Shown here: positions 32,805 to 41,300 of the stretch, one piece after another | How the letters are laid out: each line of letters begins with the position of its first letter | Numbering within the stretch: position 1 is the stretch's first letter | Origin: Chloroflexota bacterium | Lineage (GTDB): Bacteria > Chloroflexota > Anaerolineae > DUEN01 | Assembly (NCBI GenBank): GCA_013152435.1 | Contig: JAADGJ010000076.1 | Span: 1 to 64,000, forward strand | Reading direction: 5' to 3' | Length of the DNA: 64,000 nt | Program-made: the position numbers and the translations under genes | The notes under the pieces: model-generated | What the model was told of the DNA's origin: nothing | Database searches by the model: none | Seen by the model: the letters and a program-made list of their open reading frames with translations, nothing else

Positions 32805-33644
32805 TCACGCTGGCTTGCGCGCTTTGACCTTGATGCTGGCGACTTTATAGTCGAGATCGCGAGCCGAAGGGCCGGCCTCGGCCAGCAACGCTTCCACATC
32901 CTCCCTCTCGGCGGCCTCACCGATCTCGATGTAGTCACGGGACACGACTTCCACGTCCTCAAAGCCCGCCGCGCGAATCTTGCCCAGATAGCTGGACTCG
33001 TCGAGCGCGCCGGCTATGCAGACGGCCCAGGCGTTTAGGCTGTCGCGAATGGGCTGGGGGAGATCACCTTCCACGACGATGTCAGAGACGCTCAACCGTC
33101 CACCGGGACGCAGCACACGGTAAGCTTCGGCAAAGACGGCGTCTTTGTCCGGGGAGAGATTGATGACGCAGTTGGAGATGATGACATCCACCGATTCGTC
33201 GGGCAGCGGGATATCCTCCATCTCGCCGTAGCGAAATTCGACGTTTGTCACGCCGATCTTCCGGGCATTGCGCCGAGCCAACTTGACCATATCGGGCGTC
33301 ATGTCCAGCCCAATCACCCGTCCTTCCGGGCCGACTCGCTTGGCTGCCAGGAAGCAGTCGATGCCACCACCCGAGCCCAGGTCGAGCACTACCTCGCCCG
33401 GCTGAAGCTCGGCGATGGCGGTGGGATTACCACAGCCTGCCGAGGCGCCGGTCACGCTCTCCGGCAGATCGGTGAGTTCCTCAGGCGAGTACAGCCTGGC
33501 TGCGGTGTCCGCCGTCTCGACGGCCATCTCCGATGGGCCGCAGCAACCTGCCTGACCCGTCCCCTCGACGAATCGACGCGCGAGGTTCCCATAGGTTTGA
33601 CGCACGGCTTCCTTAATCTGCTCCTCTTTCTGATGGTCATTCAT
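32805..33644 (-). CDS. arsM: Arsenite S-adenosylmethionine methyltransferase
   Basis: 279 residues. Methylates As(III) in the cytosol, making volatile or exportable methylarsenicals. SAM motif I is [12 protein letters not shown]. All cysteine positions expected of ArsM are present: AGCCGP near the N-terminus, [16 protein letters not shown], and WAVCIAGAL. Length is normal for the family. The ATG at 33644 follows AAAGGGGGAG by 6-7 nt. It is on the same strand as arsR (34100-34387), but a 248-bp MITE now lies between them, so cotranscription may be altered. No arsenic efflux pump or reductase is in view. Confidence 0.93.
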   Translation of the reverse strand: MNDHQKEEQIKEAVRQTYGNLARRFVEGTGQAGCCGPSEMAVETADTAARLYSPEELTDLPESVTGASAGCGNPTAIAELQPGEVVLDLGSGGGIDCFLAAKRVGPEGRVIGLDMTPDMVKLARRNARKIGVTNVEFRYGEMEDIPLPDESVDVIISNCVINLSPDKDAVFAEAYRVLRPGGRLSVSDIVVEGDLPQPIRDSLNAWAVCIAGALDESSYLGKIRAAGFEDVEVVSRDYIEIGEAAEREDVEALLAEAGPSARDLDYKVASIKVKARKPA

Positions 33645-33694
33645 CGTTCGCTCCCCCTTTCAATTCCTGTACGAGACGGACGTGCTCCTGTTAA

Positions 33695-33942
33695 GAGCGT
33701 GTCTGAAAATTTACCGGCAAGGCGTCTGAGGGTCTCCCTCAACGAACAGGGGGAGGTGTGGAGGGGACCTCCCCTCCACGGAAACTCCCACTTTTCCGGC
33801 CTGCACCTGCCTTTCTCGGCCCTTTCCGAAGGACTTGGGCCGAGGCCGGGCAGGTCGAGGCGGAAGGAGAACTTTTTCCGGAGGGGCGGAGCCCCTCCGG
33901 GCCTCCCCACAGCAGCAGCAACGGCATTTCTCAGACACACTC
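33695..33942 (+). mobile_element. MITE copy 1 (TNA target duplication)
   Basis: A 248-bp unit with imperfect terminal inverted repeats (GAGCGTGTCTGAAAA at left, reverse complement of GAGTGTGTCTGAGAA at right), flanked by TAA on both sides. It has no transposase ORF. An inverted, about 75-80% similar copy lies at 42470-42712. The ends and 3-bp TNA duplication suggest mobilisation by an IS5-family transposase (IS1031/IS427-like). It sits between arsR and arsM. Confidence 0.85.
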
Positions 33943-34099
33943 TAAGATCGAGTGCAAAAGGACTTGGCGGGCGTACCGGCCCTCCATGATCCTCCCTCGC
34001 GTGGCCCGCGGGTCGGGGTCTGGACAAGGCTCAAGGACTTCCCCGCCCTCTTTTATGAATGTATTTACATGCGTCTATGTTTTGCGGCAAAAAAAACGC

Positions 34100-34387
34100 C
34101 TACGAGTCGTACACCTCCTGCGCGCTGAACTTGGCGATGAGCTGGCCGCAGCACTCCACCACCTTGTCCTGGTTGATAGCATAGAATACCTGCTTGCCCT
34201 CTTTGCGGCTGGTCACCAGGCCAAGCTGCTTGAGGATGTTCAAATGGTGAGAGATCGTCGGCTGGGATACGTGGAAGGCATCCACGATGTCACTGACGCA
34301 CTTTTCCCCTTCCAGCAGCACCTCCAGGATCCTCTGGCGAGTGTCGTCGGCCAGAGCCTTGCAGAAATCGACGCAGTCGATGGTCAC
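34100..34387 (-). CDS. arsR: ArsR-family arsenic-type repressor
   Basis: 95 residues, winged helix-turn-helix of the ArsR/SmtB type (ADDTRQRILEVLLEG, then VSQPTISHHLNILKQLGLV as recognition helix, then a KEGKQVFYAI wing). Cysteines at 5, 9, 30, 79 and 80 are candidates for metalloid binding; the Cys79-Cys80 pair near the C-terminus recalls the non-classical ArsR sites rather than the ELCVCDL motif, of which only Cys30 (EKCVSD) remains. Start is a GTG at 34387 with GGGAG 7-8 nt upstream. It likely represses its own operon including arsM until As(III) binds. Confidence 0.9.
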   Translation of the reverse strand: MTIDCVDFCKALADDTRQRILEVLLEGEKCVSDIVDAFHVSQPTISHHLNILKQLGLVTSRKEGKQVFYAINQDKVVECCGQLIAKFSAQEVYDS

Positions 34388-34402
34388 CTCACGCTCCCGA
34401 AT

Positions 34403-34428
34403 ACATAGATGTTTCTCAATGCATCTGT
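34403..34428. promoter_or_regulatory. Candidate ArsR operator
   Basis: Imperfect inverted repeat ACATAGATG (34403-34411) and CATCTGT (34422-34428), AT-rich, 16-41 bp upstream of the arsR start. Form and position are typical for ArsR autoregulation. Confidence 0.5.
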
Positions 34429-34606
34429 AGGATGCCGTAATCTCGGGGATTTGTCAAGGCCCTTGAGACCAGGACTGGAGTTTATCCAGCACTGGTGAAA
34501 GGTGGCAACGGGCGAGCGTCGCCACGAGGCATCATCGCCTGTCCACATCCTCTGTCCCCTCGACTCGGCGTGGGCCCGTCACCGTCAGCTTTGCTGCACG
34601 TTCTGG

Positions 34607-35065
34607 CTACCCCCGTAGTTTTCCCAGAAGGAGCTCCGCCCACTCTCTTGCCCGTTCGATCTCCCCATCGTACAACGGGCCCTCGCTCTCCATCACGTGG
34701 AACGTCTCCGGCGGGGCGATTCGCCTTCCCCCCAGCTTGCGGAGTTCCCTGGCCAAGCGCTTGGCCGCCGTGAAGTGGCTCAGCCACCATGACATCTTGT
34801 AGGAGGTGTCGAAGACGGCCACGGGCGTGCCGCGCAGAACGCGCCTGGGAAATTCTTTGAGCATGAGCCGCACCGCCTCCGGCAGATTCATGCGGTGGGT
34901 CGGGCTGCCCATGACGACCAGGTCGACCCCCTCCATGTCGGAGGCTGTGAGTCGCTCCAGGCTGAGCAGGCGAACGGAGCCTGCCGATTCCAGCGTCTCA
35001 GCGATTGCCTCGGCGACCTTCTGTGTGTTGCCGAACTTGGAGAAATAGACGACCAGGGCTTTCAT
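34607..35065 (-). CDS. Flavodoxin-family protein
   Basis: 152 residues. MKALVVYFSKFGNTQKVAEAI is the FMN phosphate-binding loop; VDLVVMGSPTHRMNLPEAV contains the second FMN-contact loop, and GTPVAVFDTSYKM the third. Likely a small cytosolic FMN electron carrier or NAD(P)H:quinone-type protein. The ATG at 35065 has AAAGGA about 9 nt upstream; a longer frame to 35119 lacks a ribosome site. On the same strand upstream of arsR but 220 bp away, so a link to arsenic handling is only positional. Confidence 0.88.
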   Translation of the reverse strand: MKALVVYFSKFGNTQKVAEAIAETLESAGSVRLLSLERLTASDMEGVDLVVMGSPTHRMNLPEAVRLMLKEFPRRVLRGTPVAVFDTSYKMSWWLSHFTAAKRLARELRKLGGRRIAPPETFHVMESEGPLYDGEIERAREWAELLLGKLRG

Positions 35066-35281
35066 GTTCTCTTGTCCTTTCCGGTGGCGCGAATCCGATA
35101 CGCGTCTACCGTTTGCCATATCCAGAGGGCACTATGCCGTAGGTTGCGGACAGATCGTGGAGGAGCTTTGGCAGCATGTAGGCCCAGAGGGTTCCGGGGC
35201 TGGGCTGGCGGTCGCGAAGAGGCTGAGTCGGATGGCGTTCAGGTTTCTTATAAGGCGATGGAGGGGAAGGGCGTGTGATCG

Positions 35282-35473
35282 TCACTCGCCTTCGGGATCG
35301 GATGATCCTTGGGCGGCGGCAGCGAGCATCTCCCGGAGCAGGGCCAGCAAAGAGGAGGCGTTCGTGAAAAGGCGGGTGGTATCCTCTTCGATCGCCTGGA
35401 TGGAGCCGCGCAGCGTCTGTGGATCGTCGGTGTCCACCATCAGGCGCAGGATGAAGGTATGGATGGTGCGCAT
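35282..35473 (-). CDS. Small protein of unknown function, 63 aa
   Basis: MRTIHTFILRLMVDTDDPQT... followed by a helical stretch (LFTNASSLLALLREMLAAA). GGGAG lies 3-4 nt before the ATG. The sequence has natural codon use and no repeat content. Not recognised; a regulatory or structural small protein is possible. Confidence 0.55.
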   Translation of the reverse strand: MRTIHTFILRLMVDTDDPQTLRGSIQAIEEDTTRLFTNASSLLALLREMLAAAAQGSSDPEGE

Positions 35474-35526
35474 GATCTCCCTATCCGGGGCACCAGCGGC
35501 TCAGACCCAACTCTGGGATTGCCCCA

Positions 35527-35705
35527 TGTTTGAGGACGTGCGACCTGCCCGGCCTCGGCCCAGGTCCTTGCGGAAAGGGCCGGGGAGGCTGGCGCTGGTT
35601 GGGAAGGTGGGGTTTCCGTGGGGGGATCCCCCCCACGGAAACCCCAGTGGAACATGCCGCTGAGGGCTGCTCTCAGGCGCTTGGCCGGTGAATATTTAGA
35701 TACGC
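35527..35705 (+). mobile_element. Diverged, truncated copy of the MITE family
   Basis: Resembles the distal two thirds of the 42470 copy (GGCCTCGGCCCAGG..., CCGTGGGGGGATCC, GGTGAATATTTAGATACGCTC at the end). The centre (35610-35646) is a near-perfect 37-nt palindrome with GGGGTTTCCGT arms. The left end is missing. It lies just beyond the stop of the Lon-like gene and may serve as its terminator. Confidence 0.6.
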
Positions 35706-35716
35706 TCCAGGGGAAT

Positions 35717-37861
35717 CTAATGTGGCAGATCCCACATCTGCAACAGCTCCGTCGGCCGGCCGGTGCGCTGCAGCTCCTCCTTCACCGCCTCGCCGTAGTA
35801 GCCGGTGAAGTAGGCCAGCATCTGCGTCTCCGCCGCCGCCTGCCATTGGTAGTACAGCGCCAGGAGCTGCGTGTCCGGCGGGCCTTGCCGCCAGATGCGG
35901 GCGATCTCGGCGTAGTGCATGGGCAGGACCGGGTCCTCCTGGCTGACCAGGCGGATCAGCTCGGCGGTCCGTTCCTCGGAGAGATCCAGCATCTCCACCA
36001 GGGCGCGCTCGCCGGAGAGCCCGACCACGTTGCCCTCTTGATCCGTCTCGGCTCCCAGGCTGTAGTATTTGGCGATCAGCATGGCCGTCTCCGCCCACGA
36101 GGTCAGGCTGGATCCCAGCATCATCATGGATCGGGCCGGCTCCTCCCACACCTCATCCTGCAGGATGTCCACGCCGGCGCGGGCCAGCACCGCGCTGCTG
36201 TAGTCCTCGTCCCACTCCATGAAGCGGGATTTCGCCGTCTCCATGGAGACCTGGGCCTGCTTCGCCTGCGGCCCCAGAACGACGCTATCGAAGAGCGCCA
36301 TGTTGGCGTCGGCCGCCCGGCGCAACAGCTCCGCCATGATGGTGATCCGGGCGTCCTCCGGGGCTGGGGCATCGCCGAATCCCATGCCGAGGTCCAGCGC
36401 ATCCCGCGTGATGTCCAGGTAAAGGGAAGCGACGGTATAGTCGTAGGCGGCTTCATACAGCAGATTGAGCAGATCTTCTTCCTTTACCTGCTGTTTCTTA
36501 TCCTTATCCTGCTGCTGGATGAGCCGCACGGCGTAATCCACGAGGTTATCGCCCCAGGTGTTGTAACCGAAGGCAACCGCCAGGTTCGACCAAGCGTCCA
36601 TGAGGGCGATGGTCTCGCTGGCGCTGCGAGGCCGCTCGGCCTTGAGCCGCTCGACGACGGCCTTCATGTCCTGTTGGCTGGTGGCGGTGGCCTTGATCTG
36701 ATCCACCAGGCCGTTGAAGCCCTTTTGGGCGTAGACTTCGTCCAGGGTCGCCGCCTGCAGGTTGGTCTCGGCGTCGAAGGCGGCCTCCCACGCGCGCTGT
36801 TGGGCGACGGCGGCCATTCCCTGTGCCAGCGCGTGTTCCGCCAGCTTGGCCTGCTGATCGCCGTAGGTGGGCTCGCGATCTCGTTTGGCTTCGTCGCTCA
36901 GGCTGTTGAAGCGGCTGCGAGCCTCGTTGTAGCGCGCCAGCCAGGCGATGGCGGAGGCGCGCAGCTTGTCGAAGGCGCGAGGAGGGATCTCGGTGATGCC
37001 GGGCCGTTGTGGCCGGGGCAATGGCTTGCCCGTCAGGATCTCGTAGGCCTCGAAGACGCTGGCCACCTGTCGGACTTCCACGCCCTTCTTCTTGCCCACC
37101 TCGACCAGATCCACCTGTCGCTTCAGGTTGGTGTCGTAATCATAGCGTTGCCCGGCGGGGATGAGCACCAGCTTCTTGCCCGCCTTGGCCGCGCCGTCGA
37201 TCTTGTGTGGGATGCCTCCCACCGGGCCGATGGTGCCATCCGGGTTGATGGTGCCGGTCATGGCCGCGTCCTCGCGCACCGGGTCGCCCAGCAGCGCCGC
37301 CAGGACGGCCACCGTGGTCAGGCCGCCGGCGCTGGGGCCATCGATGCGGCCGCCTCCGGCGTCGAAGGAGAACTCAAACCGCTCCGGGTTGACGCCCAGT
37401 AGCAGGGAGGCCAGAGTCACCGCGGTCCAGGCGGAGGCCCGCCACATGGCGCCGGTGCCCTCCACCTCCGAGTTGAAGATACCGACGCGCAGGCCGGGAT
37501 CGTCCTTCTGACGTACCCGGACCGTCAGGGTATGAGCCGTCCCCTCTGCCCCGGTTTCCGTCCTGCGATAGGCCAGCGCGGTGACGTGGACCGTTCGATC
37601 CACGCTCATGGCTGTGGGGGGAGCTGCAGGGGTGGACGTCGCCGGGGTGGTGGGCGTCGCGGGAACGGCGGTCGCCGTCGGCGCGGCCTGCTCCTCACCT
37701 GGAGATGCAGGTGTGGGAGAGGCCTCCGGGATGGGCGTCGCGGTAACGACGACCACGATCGGCGTGGCCGGCGGCGGTGTCATCGCCGGCCCGCAACCGG
37801 TCAGCAGGAGAGAGCCGATCAAGAGGAGAGCCAGCAGGATCGAAGGCGTTTTCCGGATCAT
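35717..37861 (-). CDS. Lipoprotein with Lon-type (S16) serine protease domain
   Basis: 714 residues. Type II signal peptide (IRKTPSILLALLLIGSLLLTGC) with lipobox LLTGC, then a Pro/Thr/Ala linker to about residue 85. The Lon-type proteolytic domain lies at about 90-290: the catalytic serine is in DGPSAGG and the lysine in KAGKKLVLIPAG. The remaining about 420 residues are helical and unrecognised. There is no AAA domain, so it is an ATP-independent S16-like protease anchored at the outer face of the membrane. AAAGGAGG lies 5 nt before the ATG. Possible role in quality control of envelope proteins; substrate unknown. Neighbours on the same strand (flavodoxin, BTAD regulator) do not suggest a pathway. 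Confidence 0.87.
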   Translation of the reverse strand: MIRKTPSILLALLLIGSLLLTGCGPAMTPPPATPIVVVVTATPIPEASPTPASPGEEQAAPTATAVPATPTTPATSTPAAPPTAMSVDRTVHVTALAYRRTETGAEGTAHTLTVRVRQKDDPGLRVGIFNSEVEGTGAMWRASAWTAVTLASLLLGVNPERFEFSFDAGGGRIDGPSAGGLTTVAVLAALLGDPVREDAAMTGTINPDGTIGPVGGIPHKIDGAAKAGKKLVLIPAGQRYDYDTNLKRQVDLVEVGKKKGVEVRQVASVFEAYEILTGKPLPRPQRPGITEIPPRAFDKLRASAIAWLARYNEARSRFNSLSDEAKRDREPTYGDQQAKLAEHALAQGMAAVAQQRAWEAAFDAETNLQAATLDEVYAQKGFNGLVDQIKATATSQQDMKAVVERLKAERPRSASETIALMDAWSNLAVAFGYNTWGDNLVDYAVRLIQQQDKDKKQQVKEEDLLNLLYEAAYDYTVASLYLDITRDALDLGMGFGDAPAPEDARITIMAELLRRAADANMALFDSVVLGPQAKQAQVSMETAKSRFMEWDEDYSSAVLARAGVDILQDEVWEEPARSMMMLGSSLTSWAETAMLIAKYYSLGAETDQEGNVVGLSGERALVEMLDLSEERTAELIRLVSQEDPVLPMHYAEIARIWRQGPPDTQLLALYYQWQAAAETQMLAYFTGYYGEAVKEELQRTGRPTELLQMWDLPH

Positions 37862-38139
37862 CTTGACCTCCTTTGTGATGATGAGGCGGATCGTTGGTTA
37901 CCTGAGCGATTGGGACTTGGGGATGTACCCGCGTTCGGGGTAGGCTGGGTCACCTGGCCTCTACTTACGCACCATATCGCAACGAACTGCCAGGGGACTG
38001 ACACCGCTGCAGCCTTTGCCCGAACTGACTTCCGCTCATATTGACACACACGACACATGTAACGAGGCATGCCCTGTTAGAATGGACGGACGGCGGGACG
38101 CACGGCCGTGCGCTCTCACAGCTGAGGGTCCGATCGGGG

Positions 38140-40077
38140 CTACGACGTGTCGCCCCGCAGTGCGTGGTAGAACGCCTGTAGATCCTCGTCAGGGGCTACG
38201 CCCAGGTCCTCTTGCAGGCGGCGTTCTAGTGTGACGTACAGGCGCAGCGCCCCGGCCCGATCGTTCAGCGCCATGCACGCTCGCATGCCCAGAAGGACCG
38301 CCTGCTCCTGCCAGGGCTCCCTCTCCAGGATCGTCCGGCAGGCGTCTAACGCCTGTTGTGCGCGCCCGGTCTCCAGGGCGTCCCGGGCCGCGTGCAGCAG
38401 TGATCGCAGGTAGAGCTGGGCGAGGCGCTCGCGTGGGACCGCGGCCCAGTCGGCGTATCGGTCGTCTGGGAACAGGTCGCCTTGATAGAGGGCCGCTGCC
38501 GCCGCGTATTCCCCCCGCCTGACGTGTCGTTCGAACGCCTCCAGGTCGACCCAGGAGCCAGGCGGGAGGCGCAGGGTGACCCGTCCCTCTTCCACCGTCA
38601 GATAGCGCGAGGGGAATTTCTCCGGGAGGTCCGGCTCCAACGCTCGCCGCAGAGAGGAGGTGGCATGGTGGAACAGCGCCGAGGTGCTCGTGGCCGTCCT
38701 CCCCGGCCACAACGCCTCGACGATCTCGTCGCGGGAAAGCGTATGGTTGGGGCTGACCAGCAGCAGTCGGAAGAGCTCGCCCGCCCGTCTGCGCCCCCAC
38801 GCTCGCCTCCCAATCCTCCGTCTTCCCTGGCGGACCTCAAACCGGCCGAGGGTGCGAATGTGGAGTGGGGGCGGGGGGACGCTCTGCAGGCGGTTGCACA
38901 GCACGTTCGAGAGGGTGGCGATCTCCGGATCCGGATGGCCCAGATGGGCGGCGACCAGGGGGAAGGCCAGCGACCGTTCCTGTTCCAGCAGGAAGGTGTA
39001 GCCGCCATCGATGATGCGGCGGGCGGCCTCAGCCCATGTGGTGAGGGCTTCCTCGGCTCGCCCCTGGTTGTGAAGCAGGGAGGCCAGGAACAGCGTCGCC
39101 CGCGCCAGGTCGAACGCCAGATTGAGGGGGGCGAGCAGATCGATGGCCTGGCGCAGGTCGGATTCGGCTTCGGCCTCATCCCCGTTCTCCTGAGAGGCCC
39201 GCCCTCGCTCGATCAGCGCCATCCCCTGCAGGTGCCTGTATCCCACTCGTTGGGCAAGGGTGTACGCGTCGTGTGCCCAGTCGTGTGCTGCGCTGGCCCT
39301 GCCCTTGCGGCGCTCATAGCGGCTGAGCCCCAATCGCAGCAGCACGTTCAGCCCTGGGTCCCCGATGGCCTCCGCTATGGAGCGCGCCTGTGCGTAGAGC
39401 GATGGTGCCTCGGAGGGGTTCGCTTCGTCCTGCGCCAGGTCCGCCAGGAGGCAATAGTAGAATCCCTCCGCCAGCGAGCCGGGCGGGGCGACGCGGCGCA
39501 GCTGGACGGCCATCTCGTGGGCTCGTTCTCGTTGGCCGGTGACCCAGTACACCCAGCCTCGGCTGGCCAGGGTGATCCAGATCAACTCCTGCATCTCCTG
39601 GGTCACCGCCAGGCGATGAGCCTCCTCGTCCGCGGCCAGCGCCAGCTCGAATTGGCCGCGAGGGATATACACGCCGGCGGCGAGGTTGTGGAGCGCCCGC
39701 AGCAGCGCCTGATCGTAGCCCAGTTGACGGCTCAGGTCGATAGCCTGGCGGTAGAACTCCTCGGCGGCGTCCGGATCGTCGGTCTCGGCGGCGCAGATGC
39801 CCAGGACGAGCAGCGTGTCGACATAGGCGTGGGAGTGAGGGGCGGCGATCGTCAGCGCTTCATGAGCTGCTGCCTGCGCATCAGCGTAGTGTCCCAGCCG
39901 GATATGCACCCTCGCCAGCGAGGTCAGGGCGGCGACCAGCTGGTGCGGATCGCCGGAGGCTCGCGCCAGTTGCATCGCCTCTCGGGCGCGCTGAAACGCA
40001 GCTCCGATCCGGCCGGAGCGTTTCAGCGTCAGAACCTCCGTGATGATCGCCGTGAACGCCTCTGGATTTTGCGTCAT
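38140..40077 (-). CDS. TPR and SARP/BTAD-type transcriptional regulator
   Basis: 645 residues. Residues about 1-390 are TPR-like helical pairs. The last about 250 residues hold a winged-helix OmpR/PhoB-like DNA-binding domain (LGRFEVRQGRRRIGRRAWGR, LLLVSPNHTLSRDEIVEALW, ALFHHATSSLRRALEP) followed by a BTAD bacterial transcriptional activation domain (WVDLEAFERHVRRGEYAAA... GDLFPDDRYADWA). In most SARP proteins the order is DNA-binding domain, BTAD, then TPR; here TPR repeats come first. This is the layout of several LuxR/MalT-like Chloroflexota regulators. Target unknown. Confidence 0.85.
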   Translation of the reverse strand: MTQNPEAFTAIITEVLTLKRSGRIGAAFQRAREAMQLARASGDPHQLVAALTSLARVHIRLGHYADAQAAAHEALTIAAPHSHAYVDTLLVLGICAAETDDPDAAEEFYRQAIDLSRQLGYDQALLRALHNLAAGVYIPRGQFELALAADEEAHRLAVTQEMQELIWITLASRGWVYWVTGQRERAHEMAVQLRRVAPPGSLAEGFYYCLLADLAQDEANPSEAPSLYAQARSIAEAIGDPGLNVLLRLGLSRYERRKGRASAAHDWAHDAYTLAQRVGYRHLQGMALIERGRASQENGDEAEAESDLRQAIDLLAPLNLAFDLARATLFLASLLHNQGRAEEALTTWAEAARRIIDGGYTFLLEQERSLAFPLVAAHLGHPDPEIATLSNVLCNRLQSVPPPPLHIRTLGRFEVRQGRRRIGRRAWGRRRAGELFRLLLVSPNHTLSRDEIVEALWPGRTATSTSALFHHATSSLRRALEPDLPEKFPSRYLTVEEGRVTLRLPPGSWVDLEAFERHVRRGEYAAAAALYQGDLFPDDRYADWAAVPRERLAQLYLRSLLHAARDALETGRAQQALDACRTILEREPWQEQAVLLGMRACMALNDRAGALRLYVTLERRLQEDLGVAPDEDLQAFYHALRGDTS

Positions 40078-40351
40078 GGGGAGTCACGAAATGGTCGATG
40101 CAAAGGCTCGTCCCGAGTGTGTTGGCCGTCTGGCTGGTTTCGTGTCGGTCGGTGAGAGGAGGTCTTTTCTCTTCTCGGGGACCGGCTCGCGTGAAAGGCG
40201 GCTTGCTTCATTATACCTCAGGCTCAGCGTGAGCGGTAGGGGGGTGTGTCTTTTTCAGTGGGAATGCGGCGGGGAGCTTTGGGGGCGCAGCCCCTCAAGT
40301 GCGGAGCTGTCGATCCATCGAGAGGGACACATCCCCCCAGGATGCGAGCGA
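40078..40351. other. Intergenic region between the BTAD and AAC(3) genes
   Basis: About 270 bp between divergent genes. It includes a short GC-rich repeat-like block (40255-40310, GGGGAGCTTTGGGGGCGCAGCCCC) distantly like the MITE family. No gene seen. Confidence 0.5.
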
Positions 40352-40380
40352 TTGTTCCCTGACGAGATTTGCGGTACAAT
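40352..40380 (+). promoter_or_regulatory. Candidate promoter giving a leaderless AAC(3) transcript
   Basis: TTGTTC (40352-40357), 17-bp spacer, TACAAT (40375-40380). The ATG begins 7 nt later, where transcription would be expected to start, so the mRNA would have no leader; no ribosome site is present. Confidence 0.6.
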
Positions 40381-40386
40381 GCGAGC

Positions 40387-41259
40387 ATGCGTTCCTTGCC
40401 CGCCACACGCGCCAGCCTGGTCGAAGATCTCCACTCATTGGGCCTGGACCGGGGGATGGTGGTCATCGTGCACTCGTCCTTCCGTGCCGTGGGACCGGTG
40501 GAGGGTGGCCCTCTGGCGCTGATTCAGGCGTTGCTCGACGTCGTGGGGCGGGATGGGACGGTGGTCATGCCGGCCCACACGGGGCACCTGACCGATCCGG
40601 CCAACTGGCGACGCCCGCCCGTGCCGGAACACATGTGGCGTGGCTTGCGCCTCGCCATGCGTCCGTTCGATCCACGGCATACCCCAAGCTCCAATATGGG
40701 GATCGTCGCGGAGACGTTTCGGCAGCTGCCCGGGACGCTGCGCAGCCACCATCCCGTCGAATCAATCTGCGCGCGGGGGCCCGCCGCGGAGGTGATCACC
40801 GCCCGTCAGCCGTGGAACGCGGCCTCGGGGCCGGACGGCCCGCTAGGACGCCTGTACGAATTGGATGCCCACGTGTTGCTCATCGGCGTGAACCATAATC
40901 GAAACACATCGTTGCATCTGGCCGAGGCGCTGGCTCAAGTCCCCTATCGTCAACGCGATCGGGTGCCCGTGTATCTGCATGGCCGCATCGTCTGGGAGGA
41001 TGTGTGGACCCATGCCATATGTGGCGAGCGATTCACGCTTGTGGACCCTATCCTGGATGAGCGGAGCCTCCAGGTCCACGGGACCGTCGGGCGCGCTCAC
41101 GCGCGTTTCATGCGCCAGCGGGATGTGGTCGATGTCGGGGTGGAGCTGTTGCGCGAGGATCGATTGGTCTTCCTTTGCCCGCCCGGCTCATGTGCGGACT
41201 GCGACGCGGCGCGCGCCTCCCTGTCTCAGAATCGCGGCCATGTGGAGGCCCTTTCATAG
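40387..41259 (+). CDS. AAC(3)-family aminoglycoside N-acetyltransferase-like protein
   Basis: 290 residues. Family features: VIVHSSFRAVGPVEGG at the N-terminus, VVMPAHTGHLTDP, HTPSSNMGIVAETFR, HPVESICARG, LLIGVNHNRNTSLHLAE. Known members transfer acetyl from acetyl-CoA to the 3-amino group of aminoglycosides, but many environmental homologues act on other amines, so resistance should not be assumed. Start ATG is set at 40387, directly after the promoter; an earlier start (40369) would place the -10 hexamer inside the gene. The C-terminus has a CADCDAAR cysteine pair of unknown function. Confidence 0.85.
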   Translation: MRSLPATRASLVEDLHSLGLDRGMVVIVHSSFRAVGPVEGGPLALIQALLDVVGRDGTVVMPAHTGHLTDPANWRRPPVPEHMWRGLRLAMRPFDPRHTPSSNMGIVAETFRQLPGTLRSHHPVESICARGPAAEVITARQPWNAASGPDGPLGRLYELDAHVLLIGVNHNRNTSLHLAEALAQVPYRQRDRVPVYLHGRIVWEDVWTHAICGERFTLVDPILDERSLQVHGTVGRAHARFMRQRDVVDVGVELLREDRLVFLCPPGSCADCDAARASLSQNRGHVEALS

Positions 41260-41300
41260 GAGCCGGTTCGAATCGCGGAAAGGGAACCTGCCAGGGGACG

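Noticed and set aside
35120-35281. Plus-strand stretch resembling a histidine-kinase G box (GSGAGLAVAKRL)
   Set aside because: Too short, no N or F boxes nearby, and no ribosome site; probably chance.
35618-40155. Long plus-strand open frames opposite the Lon-like protease and BTAD genes (594 and 557 codons)
   Set aside because: They are shadows of well-supported minus-strand genes with domains, signal peptide and ribosome sites; their translations have no recognisable motifs and are typical of GC-rich antisense frames.
40387-41259. Aminoglycoside resistance determinant
   Set aside because: Family membership is clear but substrate is not; environmental homologues often have other roles, so resistance is not claimed.
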